Assembly: GCA_964449835.1 (NCBI GenBank)
Contig: CAYVBZ010000013.1
Coordinates: 1-37,510, forward strand
Source of the DNA: JABDGC01 sp964449835
Lineage (GTDB): Bacteria; Pseudomonadota; Gammaproteobacteria; DSM-16500
Length of the DNA: 37,510 bases
Direction: 5' to 3'
Shown here: positions 15,507-24,646 of the stretch, piece by piece
Layout: each line of letters starts with the position of its first letter
Position numbering within the stretch: the first letter of the stretch is position 1
Notes under the pieces: model-generated
The model's database searches: none
What the model was told of the DNA's origin: nothing
Seen by the model: only the letters and a program-made list of their open reading frames with translations
Position numbers and translations under genes: made by a program

Positions 15507-16055
15507 ATGCTAAATAACACCCAAGTTAGACGTATTATCACTGAAAATAATGCGGATGGTTTATCCTATGTCCGTGAAGATAATTTTGCTGATAATATTT
15601 CACACCCGCTTCCTGGAAACCAGGACCTCGCATTGATTAATCTTTGGGGAGTAAAAGCGGTCCCAACGGCTATTTCAGAGCTAGGCACTTTTGGCCAAAC
15701 GGCTGTTCCTTTGGCCCCTGGTGCGAATGGGATTACTTTTCGCTATGTTGATTTCCCTCCCGATGTGGATTTATTGGGCTTTTTAGATCAAGCGAATATC
15801 AAGAAAGCCTGGGATGAACTCAAAACGAAGCAGAATGAGTCGAAGACTGAGAAAGCCCCTCATCCCTTCATGCATAAAACAAAAACGGTTGATTTTGGAA
15901 TTGTTCTTTCCGGTGAAATTTATTTAGTCCTGGATAAAGAAGAGCGCTTGATGAAGGCCGGAGACGTTGCTATTCAACGGGGCACGAACCATGCTTGGAG
16001 TAATCGTTCTTCGGCGCTTTGTAGAATGGCTTTTATCTTAATTGATGCACAATAA
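15507..16055 (+). CDS. Cupin-domain protein
   Basis: A 182-residue soluble protein with GGAG five bases before the ATG. The N-terminal half is a divergent beta segment (around SELGTFGQTAVPLAPGANGITFR). The C-terminal half carries a cupin barrel: PFMHKTKTVDFGIVLSGEI, then LDKEERLMKAGDVAIQRG and TNHAWSNRS. The pattern, with H-x-T-x-x-x-x-F-G-I-V-L-S-G and G-D-x-x-x-Q-x-G-T-x-H-x-W, is seen in small cupins of unknown substrate. Only some of the usual metal-binding His/Glu are evident (His of HKTKT, His of NHAW). It lies just outside the right tRNA-Glu repeat and ends at a terminator shared with the converging kdp operon. A role in the peptide pathway is not indicated. Confidence 0.8.
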   Translation: MLNNTQVRRIITENNADGLSYVREDNFADNISHPLPGNQDLALINLWGVKAVPTAISELGTFGQTAVPLAPGANGITFRYVDFPPDVDLLGFLDQANIKKAWDELKTKQNESKTEKAPHPFMHKTKTVDFGIVLSGEIYLVLDKEERLMKAGDVAIQRGTNHAWSNRSSALCRMAFILIDAQ

Positions 16056-16061
16056 TAAAAG

Positions 16062-16084
16062 AAGGACCATTATGAATGGTCCTT
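16062..16084. terminator. Bidirectional hairpin terminator between cupin gene and kdpC
   Basis: AAGGACCATT (16062-16071) and AATGGTCCTT (16075-16084) form a perfect 10-bp stem with a 3-base loop, followed by T-rich sequence on the plus strand and preceded by an A run that gives Ts on the minus strand. It sits between two convergent genes, 7 bases after one stop and 17 from the other. Confidence 0.7.
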
Positions 16085-16100
16085 TGCGTTTAAGTTGCGG

Positions 16101-17096
16101 TCAAGTGTTCCCGAAATGATTTCGCAATTCTAAATTCGTTTCTAAAACATTCACAATGGGCCCGCCAGCCAGCCCAGCAAAGGCTGAGGTGGTATGGTTT
16201 TTTAGGACCTGCGAAATTTCCTTGCGGATTTCATCTGGGTTTCGCTTTAAATTTTTGGCCCATTCCGCAGCCACGCGCTCTAATTGATATTGAGCATTTT
16301 CCAGAGAAATATGGGGGTCAAGGCCTGAGGCGGAGGTGGTGACTAAATCGGCGGGCAGCGCTTGCAAAAGGACGCCAGGATGGTCTTGTAACCATAGGTC
16401 AAAGAAGACTGCTTGAATGTCGCTGCCTGTCGCGGCTGGCTCCATCACAGACAGCGTTTGTCTCTTGGCCTTCGCAGCCGAAGGAAATTTGCCCGGATTT
16501 TCTTTTGAAAAACTTTGAAAAAATACGACCGCTAAATCGCCGGCTTTAGGATTTGGGCAGTTGGGGTTCTCCTTCATAAATTGATTCACGATCACAGGAT
16601 GAGATTTTGACCAAGCAGTGACATAGGCCGCATGACTTGGATCTGCATCGACCCAGGCTTTCGCTAAGGTCTTGTGCAGGCTTGCCCACTGCGCTACCAG
16701 TCCTTTTTGCCCTTGAAACTGATCTTGTTGGAACCATTTTTCAATATCCGGTCCCACGGGTTTTCCATCTTGATATTTGACGAGAGGCCCAAGCATTCTG
16801 GCGACGCGGTCTCGCAAAGCAGGGTTTGATGCGGCCAGCGCCGAGGAGGCAGAAGCGGAGGCATCATAGGCTGCGGCGGAAGGACGTGGCTGGAAATAGT
16901 CAGCTTGAGTAAAAGGCTGCGCAATGAGCTTTGATCCAAGGGCCTTTTGGTCTTTATCGTAAATAAGGCTGCCATTGGCTTGGAAGGAAAAAAAGATTTG
17001 GCCGATCAACCATAAGACAAAGGGATAAAACAAACAGGTGACGATGAGCAGCATAAAAAGTAAAAAAATACTTTTAGAAAGGGTCTTTGCAAACAT
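16101..17096 (-). CDS. kdpC: Potassium-transporting ATPase subunit C, enlarged form
   Basis: A 331-residue protein. The ATG at 17096 has GGAG seven bases upstream. KdpC stabilises the KdpFABC complex. Recognisable family blocks are the N-terminal membrane helix (about 9-38), GSKLIAQPFTQADYFQPRPSA in outline, SNPALRDRV, DLVTTSASGLDPHIS, and the ending GGPIVNVLETNLEL. Normal KdpC is about 190 residues. Here about 140 extra residues (roughly 103-246) are inserted between the SNPAL block and the SASGLDPHIS block, rich in charged and aromatic residues. They would sit in the external/periplasmic domain. The insert has no frame break and appears genuine. It is the last gene of the operon, 26 bases after kdpB. 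Confidence 0.9.
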   Translation of the reverse strand: MFAKTLSKSIFLLFMLLIVTCLFYPFVLWLIGQIFFSFQANGSLIYDKDQKALGSKLIAQPFTQADYFQPRPSAAAYDASASASSALAASNPALRDRVARMLGPLVKYQDGKPVGPDIEKWFQQDQFQGQKGLVAQWASLHKTLAKAWVDADPSHAAYVTAWSKSHPVIVNQFMKENPNCPNPKAGDLAVVFFQSFSKENPGKFPSAAKAKRQTLSVMEPAATGSDIQAVFFDLWLQDHPGVLLQALPADLVTTSASGLDPHISLENAQYQLERVAAEWAKNLKRNPDEIRKEISQVLKNHTTSAFAGLAGGPIVNVLETNLELRNHFGNT

Positions 17097-17122
17097 AGTC
17101 AAACTCCAAAATCAGGGATCGA

Positions 17123-19261
17123 TCAATTAACTAAATTTAAGGCCGCCATAATCATGTCAATGAGCTTTATTCCCAAAAAAGGAATAATGACACCACCAAG
17201 TCCCCAAATTAATAAATTTCGTCGCAGCAAGGCATCTGCTCCCAAAGGACGATAGTTGATGCCAATCAGGGCGACTGGAATTAATGCAGGTATAATTAAG
17301 GCGTTAAAAATGACCGCGGACAAAATCGCCGAGGTTGGTGAATGCAAGTGCATGATGTCGATGGCTGCGAGCCAAGGTAAGCTGCCTGCAAAAAGAGCGG
17401 GGATAATTGCAAAATATTTAGCCATGTCATTTGCGATTGAAAAGGTAGTTAAAGCGCCGCGGGTAATTAAAAGCTGCTTCCCGATTTCAACCACTTCAAT
17501 TAGTTTTGTGGGATCGCTGTCGAGATCGACCATGTTGGCGGCTTCTTTAGCGGACTCTGTTCCCGCATTCATGGCCATGGCAAGATCTGCTTGTGCGAGA
17601 GCAGGCGCATCATTGGTTCCATCCCCCATCATGGCCACCAACTTTCCTTCAGCTTGTTGTTTTCGAATATATTCCAATTTCAGGGCTGGTGTCGCTTCTG
17701 CGATATAATCATCGACGCCCGCTTTTGCAGCTATGGCCTGGGCGGTCCTGGCATTGTCGCCGGTAATCATAATGGTGCGTAGTCCCATGCTGCGCAGACG
17801 AATAAAACGCTCTTGTATATGGGGTTTGAGAATGTCCTCCAACACAATGACGCCAATAATTTTATTTTCAAGCATGACAGCCAAAGGCGTCGACCCCCGA
17901 ATGGCAACATTGTCGATGATGCGCGTTAATTCCTCTGGAATTTTTCCCTGTTTTGCTAAGACATATTTTATGATGGCATCAGGGGCGCCTTTCCTAATTT
18001 CATTTCCATCTGCATAATTAATGCCGCTCATTCGTGTCTGCGCGGAAAAGGGGATAAATTTAGCGTCGACCGGCATCACAATGGGGTTTTCATATTGGTT
18101 TTCATAAAGTTTTAAAATACTTTTCCCTTCCGGCGTATTGTCTGAAACGGAAGCTTCGGCAGCTGTTTTGCCGACCAGTTCCATGGAATGTCCATCAAGG
18201 GGAATAAATTGAGTCGCGCTGCGGTTCCCCATGGTAATGGTCCCAGTTTTATCTAGAAGAATAATGTCCACGTCCCCCGCTAACTCAACCGCTTTGCCGC
18301 TATTGGCTAAAATATTGGCTTGGAGGGCCCTGTCCATTCCCGCAATGCCAATGGCCGCCAAGAGAGCGCCAATCGTTGTTGGAATGAGGCAGACCAGTAA
18401 GGCGATGAGCGTTGGAACATCAGTCCCCAAGTTTTTTAAGGGAGTGCTGAGTCCAAGAGAGTTTGTGATGTATTGTTCAACATTGTATGAAATCGGCCAG
18501 AGTGGGACCACGACAATTAAAAAGATCAAGGTGAAGGCGGATAAAACTAAAGTTACAGCGATTTCATTGGGGCTGCGTTGCCGGATCGCGCCTTCAACGA
18601 GTGCAATCATGCGGTCCAGAAAGGAGTCTCCTTTACTGCCGGTAATCTGAACGACAATGCGATCAGACAAGACAATGGTGCCGCCTGTTACGCCAGAGCG
18701 GTCTCCGCCGGACTCACGGATGACCGGCGCAGATTCACCCGTAATCGCGGATTCATCGACGGAGGCAATGCCATCGATGATTTCGCCGTCGCCGGGAATA
18801 ATTTGTCCTGCCTGCACGACAACAAGGTCGCCGCGTTTTAAAACAGCGGAAGAAACTTCTTCAATGGATTTATTAGATTTTAGGCGATAGGCCAGCGTAT
18901 CCGTTCTGGTTTTGCGCAAAGACTCTGCTTGCGCCTTGCCGCGAGCTTCTGCGAGTGCAGTCGCGAAATTGGCGAATAAAACAGTGAGAAACAGCCAAAA
19001 ATCTAAGGCGATAAAATAGCTGAAAGAGACTGGCGAGCTTTTCTCGCCCCAATACATCTGCAAAATGTAAAGAAAAATTAAAATCGTGCCGACTTCAACG
19101 ACAAACATCACCGGATTTTTCCATTGCAAATCGGGACGCAACATCACAAAGGCTTGTTTCAAGGCAGCGAACGAGGTTTCTTTTTCAAATAAGGCCCTGC
19201 GTTTTAAACGGCGGCTAAACTGCGGTGTGGCAAAAGCTTCCGGCATATTTCTTTGATCCAT
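17123..19261 (-). CDS. kdpB: Potassium-transporting P-type ATPase subunit B
   Basis: A 712-residue P-type ATPase that drives high-affinity K+ uptake. It shows DKTGT with phospho-acceptor Asp337, the TGES actuator motif (AITGESAPV), MTGDN and MGDGTNDAPALAQAD in the hinge, and paired membrane helices at both ends. The ATG at 19261 is chosen: AAGGA lies seven bases before it, while the upstream in-frame ATG (19267) almost touches the same site. Length is slightly above the usual about 680 because of an N-terminal extension. It follows kdpA by 17 bases. No kdpD/kdpE sensor-regulator pair is in the window. Confidence 0.96.
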   Translation of the reverse strand: MDQRNMPEAFATPQFSRRLKRRALFEKETSFAALKQAFVMLRPDLQWKNPVMFVVEVGTILIFLYILQMYWGEKSSPVSFSYFIALDFWLFLTVLFANFATALAEARGKAQAESLRKTRTDTLAYRLKSNKSIEEVSSAVLKRGDLVVVQAGQIIPGDGEIIDGIASVDESAITGESAPVIRESGGDRSGVTGGTIVLSDRIVVQITGSKGDSFLDRMIALVEGAIRQRSPNEIAVTLVLSAFTLIFLIVVVPLWPISYNVEQYITNSLGLSTPLKNLGTDVPTLIALLVCLIPTTIGALLAAIGIAGMDRALQANILANSGKAVELAGDVDIILLDKTGTITMGNRSATQFIPLDGHSMELVGKTAAEASVSDNTPEGKSILKLYENQYENPIVMPVDAKFIPFSAQTRMSGINYADGNEIRKGAPDAIIKYVLAKQGKIPEELTRIIDNVAIRGSTPLAVMLENKIIGVIVLEDILKPHIQERFIRLRSMGLRTIMITGDNARTAQAIAAKAGVDDYIAEATPALKLEYIRKQQAEGKLVAMMGDGTNDAPALAQADLAMAMNAGTESAKEAANMVDLDSDPTKLIEVVEIGKQLLITRGALTTFSIANDMAKYFAIIPALFAGSLPWLAAIDIMHLHSPTSAILSAVIFNALIIPALIPVALIGINYRPLGADALLRRNLLIWGLGGVIIPFLGIKLIDMIMAALNLVN

Positions 19262-19278
19262 GCTCATTTCCTTCTGAA

Positions 19279-21078
19279 TTATCCACCAAAGGGAATTGGT
19301 CCCAAATGTTCAGCCAGCGGCCCCAGCATGGCAACAGGCAAAAATAAAAGCGCGCCGACGACGATAATCGTTCCTAATAGGAGAATGCCGAAAGTGATCG
19401 TATCGACTCGTAAGGTCCCCATGCCAAAAGGGCTGGATTTTTTTTCGCCGAGATAGGCGGCCATGGCCACCATCGCGATGAGCGGGATAAAACGGGAGAA
19501 AATCATGACCAAGCCGGTCGCAAGGTCCCAATAAAAAGCTTCAGGGGCCGGGTTTGGATTGTTCCAAAAACCATAGGTGACGCCGAGACCATCAAAGGCT
19601 GAGCCGTTATTGGCGGAAGCGGAGGAAAATTGATACAACATTTGTGAAAAACCATGGGCACCGGGATTGGATATTGCATTCATGCCCCAGGAAGTGGCTG
19701 CAAAAATACCGACAGGAATGAGAACCATGAAGGGGTGAACTAACAAGCCTATAATGGCCAGTTTAACCTCGCGTCCGCCAATTTTTTTGCCCAAATATTC
19801 TGGGGTGCGGCCCACCATCATCCCTGCAAGGAAAATGCCAAGGATGATAAACATTAGCATATTAATCATACCGACGCCTTTTCCACCGAAAAGACAATTT
19901 AACCACATGCCGACCATTGGCGCTAAGGCGGCCAAGGGGTTCAAGCTGTCAGATTCAGCATTCACGGCCCCACAGGTCACATCTGTTGTTAAGGCGGCAT
20001 AAGTCGCACTTGCCGAGGTACCAAAGCGCAGCTCTTTTCCCTCCAAATTCCCTAAATGTTGGTCAAGTGGTAAAGCGGGCAGGGCGGGAAGGGAGAGTGT
20101 TGTTTTGCCATTGGGAAGGCTGGGGCTTACCAGGAGGAACTGTCTTTCAAGCTGTTGGGACAGGCCAGGATTCGGCTGTAAGGTATCATAATAAATCGTC
20201 CAGATGAGCGTGCTGGACATCAAAAGCAGCATTACCAGATAGATTACAATGCTATGCCTGATTTGTCCCAGCATGCGCCCATACATGAAAACAAGCGCGA
20301 AGGGAAAGACCATCATGGCCAACATGTTAAAAAAATTGGAAAGCGCGGTTGGATTTTCAAAAGGATGCGCGGCGTTCATCCCGTAAAAACCGCCGCCATT
20401 GGTGCCCAACATTTTAATCGCTTCAAAGGCGGCGACAGGGCCTACCACAATGGTTTGTGCTTTTGCACCTTGCTCAAGCGGCGTTACTGTATAGGCGCTT
20501 TTAAAGGTCATGGGACTGCCTTGTTGCATGAAAATGAGCGCGAAAACAAAAGCAATTGGAACGAAGAAATAAATAACGACCCGCCAGAGATCAACAAAAA
20601 AATTTCCAAGGGAGGGGTCGCTGCGCAAGGCCCGGATAATAGCGGTCAAAGCGCACAAGCCAATCGCGGCGGAAATAAAGAGATTCGTGAGGCCGAAAAA
20701 AATTTGACTGAAATTGGATAAGTGCTGTTCACCCGAATAATGCTGCAAATCAGTGTTGGTCATGAAGGAGGCGACACTATTAAAAATGGCGCTAGGCGCT
20801 AATAAAGTCTTGTCGTCAGGGTTGAGAGGCAGCCAGGGCTGTAAGGCTAAAACGACATAGCCAAATACAAATAAAACAGTATTAAAAATAAGAAGAGCGC
20901 CTAGATATTGTTTCCAATTCTGTGGGCCTGTGTTTAAGCGGGCTTCAACCCGCTTCATGAGGGGGAAAGGGTTGTATTGACCTTCCATGATCCAGGCCAA
21001 ATAGCGGCTTAAAGGGATAGAAATAAGAACGGCTGTTGCAAGAAGAGCAAAGGGAAGTAACCAGACTTGAATAAACAT
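19279..21078 (-). CDS. kdpA: Potassium-transporting ATPase subunit A (K+ channel-like)
   Basis: A 599-residue polytopic inner-membrane protein forming the K+-selective path of KdpFABC. It has about ten or more hydrophobic segments and the family blocks TNTDLQHYSGEQHLS, a selectivity-filter region TNGGGFYGMNAAHPFENP and GMMVGRTPEYLGKKI. Length matches the family. AAGGAG lies five bases before the ATG. It follows kdpF by 16 bases. Confidence 0.96.
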   Translation of the reverse strand: MFIQVWLLPFALLATAVLISIPLSRYLAWIMEGQYNPFPLMKRVEARLNTGPQNWKQYLGALLIFNTVLFVFGYVVLALQPWLPLNPDDKTLLAPSAIFNSVASFMTNTDLQHYSGEQHLSNFSQIFFGLTNLFISAAIGLCALTAIIRALRSDPSLGNFFVDLWRVVIYFFVPIAFVFALIFMQQGSPMTFKSAYTVTPLEQGAKAQTIVVGPVAAFEAIKMLGTNGGGFYGMNAAHPFENPTALSNFFNMLAMMVFPFALVFMYGRMLGQIRHSIVIYLVMLLLMSSTLIWTIYYDTLQPNPGLSQQLERQFLLVSPSLPNGKTTLSLPALPALPLDQHLGNLEGKELRFGTSASATYAALTTDVTCGAVNAESDSLNPLAALAPMVGMWLNCLFGGKGVGMINMLMFIILGIFLAGMMVGRTPEYLGKKIGGREVKLAIIGLLVHPFMVLIPVGIFAATSWGMNAISNPGAHGFSQMLYQFSSASANNGSAFDGLGVTYGFWNNPNPAPEAFYWDLATGLVMIFSRFIPLIAMVAMAAYLGEKKSSPFGMGTLRVDTITFGILLLGTIIVVGALLFLPVAMLGPLAEHLGPIPFGG

Positions 21079-21094
21079 TTAAACTCCTTCCTGC

Positions 21095-21175
21095 TTAAAA
21101 CCATTCAGGCCTGATCAGCGTGACAATCAGGTAGATGAAGATGAAGACGACGATGGCAGCTGTAAAATAGAGCAT
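21095..21175 (-). CDS. kdpF: Potassium-transporting ATPase subunit F
   Basis: A 26-residue single-helix membrane peptide (about LYFTAAIVVFIFIYLIVTLI, ending RPEWF), just upstream of kdpA. The ribosome site AAGGAGG is three bases before the ATG and overlaps the stop of the upstream small ORF. KdpF stabilises the Kdp complex. Size, position and the C-terminal RPE-F pattern fit the family. Confidence 0.85.
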   Translation of the reverse strand: MLYFTAAIVVFIFIYLIVTLIRPEWF

Positions 21176-21183
21176 GTGCCTCC

Positions 21184-21279
21184 TTAAATGATGTCACAGA
21201 CTTTCAGGAAGAGGCAGCAAAGACCCATGGCAAAAAAACCCAGAAAAAAGAATGCGGGTAACCAGAGGTAGAGATTCAT
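21184..21279 (-). CDS. Small membrane peptide ahead of kdpF
   Basis: A 31-residue ORF (starts MNLYLWLPAFFFLGFFAMG, contains CC, ends KVCDII) with AAGGAAG six bases before its ATG. It encodes one hydrophobic helix. It is the first gene of the kdp operon, and its stop overlaps the ribosome site of kdpF, which implies translational coupling. I do not know a named family. Good ribosome site and operon position support it as real. Confidence 0.6.
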   Translation of the reverse strand: MNLYLWLPAFFFLGFFAMGLCCLFLKVCDII

Positions 21280-21313
21280 GGCTTACTTCCTTGTCAGATT
21301 TTCCCACAATTCT

Positions 21314-21343
21314 ATCATAAATTCGTCACTTATCACTCGACAA
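21314..21343 (-). promoter_or_regulatory. Candidate promoter of the kdp operon
   Basis: On the minus strand, TTGTCG (21338-21343), an 18-bp spacer and TATGAT (21314-21319), about 35 bases upstream of the first small ORF. The -35 is imperfect, as expected for an activator-dependent (KdpE-type) promoter; the activation is inferred. Confidence 0.4.
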
Positions 21344-21371
21344 CTGCCATTAGGCTAATGAATAAGGTTCC

Positions 21372-23612
21372 TTAAGCGTTCAAAATGGCTTGAATTTCAC
21401 GGGCTTTAAGCTGAATTTTTTCAGAAAGCGGAGAGTGAAGCGCTAAGAGCAGGGCACGGACTAAGTCTAGCGTTTCTGCTTTTTCGTGCTTTGATTTTAA
21501 CAAGTGGGGCAAGGTTTTGATCGCAAGCTCTGGATCATATTCTACAATCACAGTTTGACTCTGCACAATTTGCCGAAACTCACTGTCGTTGAAGTGTGAA
21601 AAGAGCGCGTGTTGCCGTAGAAGGCTAATCCATTCCGAAAGATGCGCGACTTTCGCGAAGCCCTGCGTTTTAATTAACAATAAAAGAATGCGCAGCACGG
21701 CTTCAGGTGGGCCGCCCTCGTTAATCTGAGAAAGCAATTCCTGCGTTTTTTGGTCATCTAAATGAAGGTTTTCACGCAGAACGAGATAATGACCTTGGGG
21801 ATGCTGTTGTACGAGCTGATTTAAGCTGCCAAAAATCCAATGGAAGAGCAATTCAATCACAGCGTCGCGGCCTTCATTGATTGCGTTCATGGTCCGAAAT
21901 AAAAGCGCTGCGTTTTTATCTTGCATCAGAGAAAAAGGATTTTCGGGGGAGGTCCTATGACGGGCCTCTTCGGCCCAGGGGACCCATTCTGCCAATGGCC
22001 ATAAGAAAGGATTCATTTCGCTGGCCGCGTAACGGCTAAGTCTTAAAGGGTGAGCGTGACGGAGCAGGTCCGCGGATGCTTCAGTGACGCAAGCACGAAG
22101 CCAAGGGCTGACCCAAAGATCATAGAGCGTGGCATTCACATTCGAAAGATTGTGGACAAAATCGAACAATTCATTGTCCAAGGTATGTTCTTCTTGGAAA
22201 GCCTTAATATCGTCGATGCTGCGTTCTTCCAAGGTCAAGTTGTAATAGAGCAGACCGTCTGCGCCTTTTTCTTCGTGAATCAGCATTTCATAAAGACCGG
22301 GTGGGAGATGCTCGATGTAATTGAGAAAATCGATGAGTTGACGATGTTCTTTCTGGGCCACTTTGCTCGACATAAAAATACCCAGATGGCCCACCTTTTC
22401 ATGGATGTGATAAACGATCACCTGTCCTTCCAGCTTGATTTCCAAGACATCGGAGTAGAGGTCGGCAATCCAATGCAATGCTTGTTGCGGCGGCACGACC
22501 TGATCTCCTTCGGAGCAGAAAATAATCAGTGGCGTGCGGATATTTCTAAGATCAAGATTGTTTTTGCGATCCAGCGGAATTTTACCGCGCACGAGTTTGT
22601 TGCCAATAAAAAGATGGTCGGCAATCGTGCGCATTTCTTGGGTATTCATGGAGGTGAAACCGCCTAGCCAGCGTTCTAAGGCCAAATAACGCTGCTTTTC
22701 ATGGTCGATTTTGGAAAATAGCTCGTAGTATTTTTTCCAATAGGATTCCACTGGATTGATGAGTGCGAAATTAAGAATGAGATGCGCGCCGTCAAATTTG
22801 CCATTGCCTAAATCGCCGGCTTGTTGCGCGAGCCAACTTCCCCCAAAGAGACCACCAAGATAACGCATGGGATTTTTGCCATTTTGGCCAGACCAATAAG
22901 AGAGGGGAACGCCGTTTGCTATGATCGCGCCGGCCAATTCAGGATGCGCCGCAGCCAAGGCCAGCATGGCCCATCCGCCTTGGCAATTGCCGATGACACA
23001 GAGTTTCGGACTATTGGGGTGACGGGCAGCCACCGTGCGTAGAAAACGCTCCTCAGCCGCGGCAACGTCAAAGAGAGTTTGTTGGGCCTCGGGCTCAGGA
23101 TAAAAGATAACAAGATAAACAGGATGGCCGGCTTTTAAGGCAATGCCCACTTGCGAGTCGTCTTTAAAACCGCTGATTCCAGGGCCATGACCGGAGCGGG
23201 GATCCACAATAATAAAGGGCCGTTTATTCGGCCCTGTCGTTACCCCGGTGGGTGCGAGGACTTCAATCAAGCCATAATTAACCGGGCGCGGGAAGTCGCG
23301 GCCATCTAGCAAGAGACGATAAGGAAAGGCCAAGACTGGCGGTTGCCCGCGCGCGACATAGTCCCTAAAGTCATCGCCGCGCTGCCTGAGGACGTCCCAA
23401 AAAATAATGCTGCGTTGGAGATAGTCAAGGAGGTATTCCTGAAAAGCGAAACAGAGTGAGGGAAACTCCAAGGAAGTGAGGTTTGCATGGCCAGGTCCTT
23501 CCAGAGCGAGGTCCCAGAGTTTATTCAAAACGCCTTTGTTCTGTTTGAAATAAGCTGCCAGCAGTTCCGCTTGTAGGGCGCCCATGTTCGTGATGGTTTG
23601 TAGATTTTTCAT
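21372..23612 (-). CDS. DUF3141 family PHA-synthase-like alpha/beta hydrolase
   Basis: A 746-residue soluble protein. The ATG at 23612 has GGAG seven bases upstream. The N-terminal two thirds follow PHA synthase-like hydrolases. PFIIVDPRSGHGPGISGF is followed by a lipase box GNCQGGW with nucleophile Cys210, then a catalytic-type Asp in CSEGDQVVPP and His in EKVGHLGIF. The C-terminal about 300 residues are helical and typical of DUF3141. Cys in the box is as in PhaC rather than Ser of ordinary lipases. The natural substrate of the family is not established; a polyhydroxyalkanoate-related acyl transfer is the usual guess. No PHA genes (phaA, phaB, phasin) lie nearby. Confidence 0.8.
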   Translation of the reverse strand: MKNLQTITNMGALQAELLAAYFKQNKGVLNKLWDLALEGPGHANLTSLEFPSLCFAFQEYLLDYLQRSIIFWDVLRQRGDDFRDYVARGQPPVLAFPYRLLLDGRDFPRPVNYGLIEVLAPTGVTTGPNKRPFIIVDPRSGHGPGISGFKDDSQVGIALKAGHPVYLVIFYPEPEAQQTLFDVAAAEERFLRTVAARHPNSPKLCVIGNCQGGWAMLALAAAHPELAGAIIANGVPLSYWSGQNGKNPMRYLGGLFGGSWLAQQAGDLGNGKFDGAHLILNFALINPVESYWKKYYELFSKIDHEKQRYLALERWLGGFTSMNTQEMRTIADHLFIGNKLVRGKIPLDRKNNLDLRNIRTPLIIFCSEGDQVVPPQQALHWIADLYSDVLEIKLEGQVIVYHIHEKVGHLGIFMSSKVAQKEHRQLIDFLNYIEHLPPGLYEMLIHEEKGADGLLYYNLTLEERSIDDIKAFQEEHTLDNELFDFVHNLSNVNATLYDLWVSPWLRACVTEASADLLRHAHPLRLSRYAASEMNPFLWPLAEWVPWAEEARHRTSPENPFSLMQDKNAALLFRTMNAINEGRDAVIELLFHWIFGSLNQLVQQHPQGHYLVLRENLHLDDQKTQELLSQINEGGPPEAVLRILLLLIKTQGFAKVAHLSEWISLLRQHALFSHFNDSEFRQIVQSQTVIVEYDPELAIKTLPHLLKSKHEKAETLDLVRALLLALHSPLSEKIQLKAREIQAILNA

Positions 23613-23704
23613 AATCACACTCCAAGCGTATACTATTATTTTACCCTGAATTGAGCGGGCGGATTGCCCACAATTTGAACATATTTATTAAAAAGGAAGT
23701 GTTC

Positions 23705-24589
23705 ATGAAATGGATTTTTAGTTATCCCAGTCTCTTTCTTTGCTATGCTTTTCTCTATTTCACTGTGGTATTGCTTTGGTTTCCAGGTAAACACCGCTTC
23801 CCGAATTGGGGAGCTAGTCTCACTTTGGCCGTACTCTTTGGTCTTCTAAGCCAGCAATTAGACTGGAGTGCCCTGGTTTCAATCGGTCTTTTCGGTCTGG
23901 GGGCCTATTATAGTCAGGCCAAAAAAACAAACCCGGATTGGCGCTGGCTTGCGACCGTACTTGTCCTGGTGCTCAGTCTTGGCTTGGCAAGCCATCAATT
24001 GCCGGGTTTTAATGGCTTTATGGTGTTGGACCATGTCTACTTTACGACGGATGCACTGCCCTTCAGTTTATATCTCAACTTTGACAAGGCGGTTGTCGGT
24101 ATTTTTATTTTGGGGTTTGGTCCCGCCTTGCTTTCGAACAAGCAGGAAGCGCTTCTGCTGGTAGAAAAAAACTGGCGCTCGGCTTTGATCGTTATTCTCA
24201 TCCTGATGATTATTGCTTTGGTTTTAGATTTTGTGCGTTTTGAACCGCATTTATCAATTCATATTTTTATTTGGGCCTTGACTAACCTCTTGTTTACCTG
24301 CGTTGCTGAGGAGGCCTTGTTTCGTGGGTTTATCCAAAAGAAATTAACGCTCAGCTTAAAACAAGTAAAGAACGGCCAGGATTGGGCCTTAATCTCCTCA
24401 GCACTTTTATTTGGTTTGGCCCATTATGCCGGGGGAAAAAAATACGTCTTTTTAGCGACGATTGCGGGACTGGGTTATGGATGGATTTATCGACGTACCC
24501 GCCGCATTGAAGCAAGTATCTTAACGCATTTTGGGTTGAATTTAGTGCAGTTTTTGTTTTTTACTTATCCGGCGCTGGCGGTGGTTTAA
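23705..24589 (+). CDS. CPBP family intramembrane metalloprotease
   Basis: A 294-residue membrane protein. The ATG at 23705 is preceded by AAGGAAG at five bases, so an upstream TTG extension (23651) is not used. About eight hydrophobic segments are visible. The C-terminal half carries the CPBP/Abi (Rce1-like) protease motifs: E202-E203-x3-R207 (EEALFRG), His240 in FGLAHY, and His275-x3-Asn279 (HFGLN). These bind zinc and form the active site within the membrane. Family members cleave prenylated or other membrane peptides, and some give bacteriocin self-immunity. It is divergent from the DUF3141 gene. No bacteriocin gene is adjacent; the peptide operon is 8 kb away. Confidence 0.85.
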   Translation: MKWIFSYPSLFLCYAFLYFTVVLLWFPGKHRFPNWGASLTLAVLFGLLSQQLDWSALVSIGLFGLGAYYSQAKKTNPDWRWLATVLVLVLSLGLASHQLPGFNGFMVLDHVYFTTDALPFSLYLNFDKAVVGIFILGFGPALLSNKQEALLLVEKNWRSALIVILILMIIALVLDFVRFEPHLSIHIFIWALTNLLFTCVAEEALFRGFIQKKLTLSLKQVKNGQDWALISSALLFGLAHYAGGKKYVFLATIAGLGYGWIYRRTRRIEASILTHFGLNLVQFLFFTYPALAVV

Positions 24590-24646
24590 GAGGCCACTTT
24601 GAGGCGGCCCTCCACAAGCTCAGGATGGCCTCCTCAGGGCAAACGG

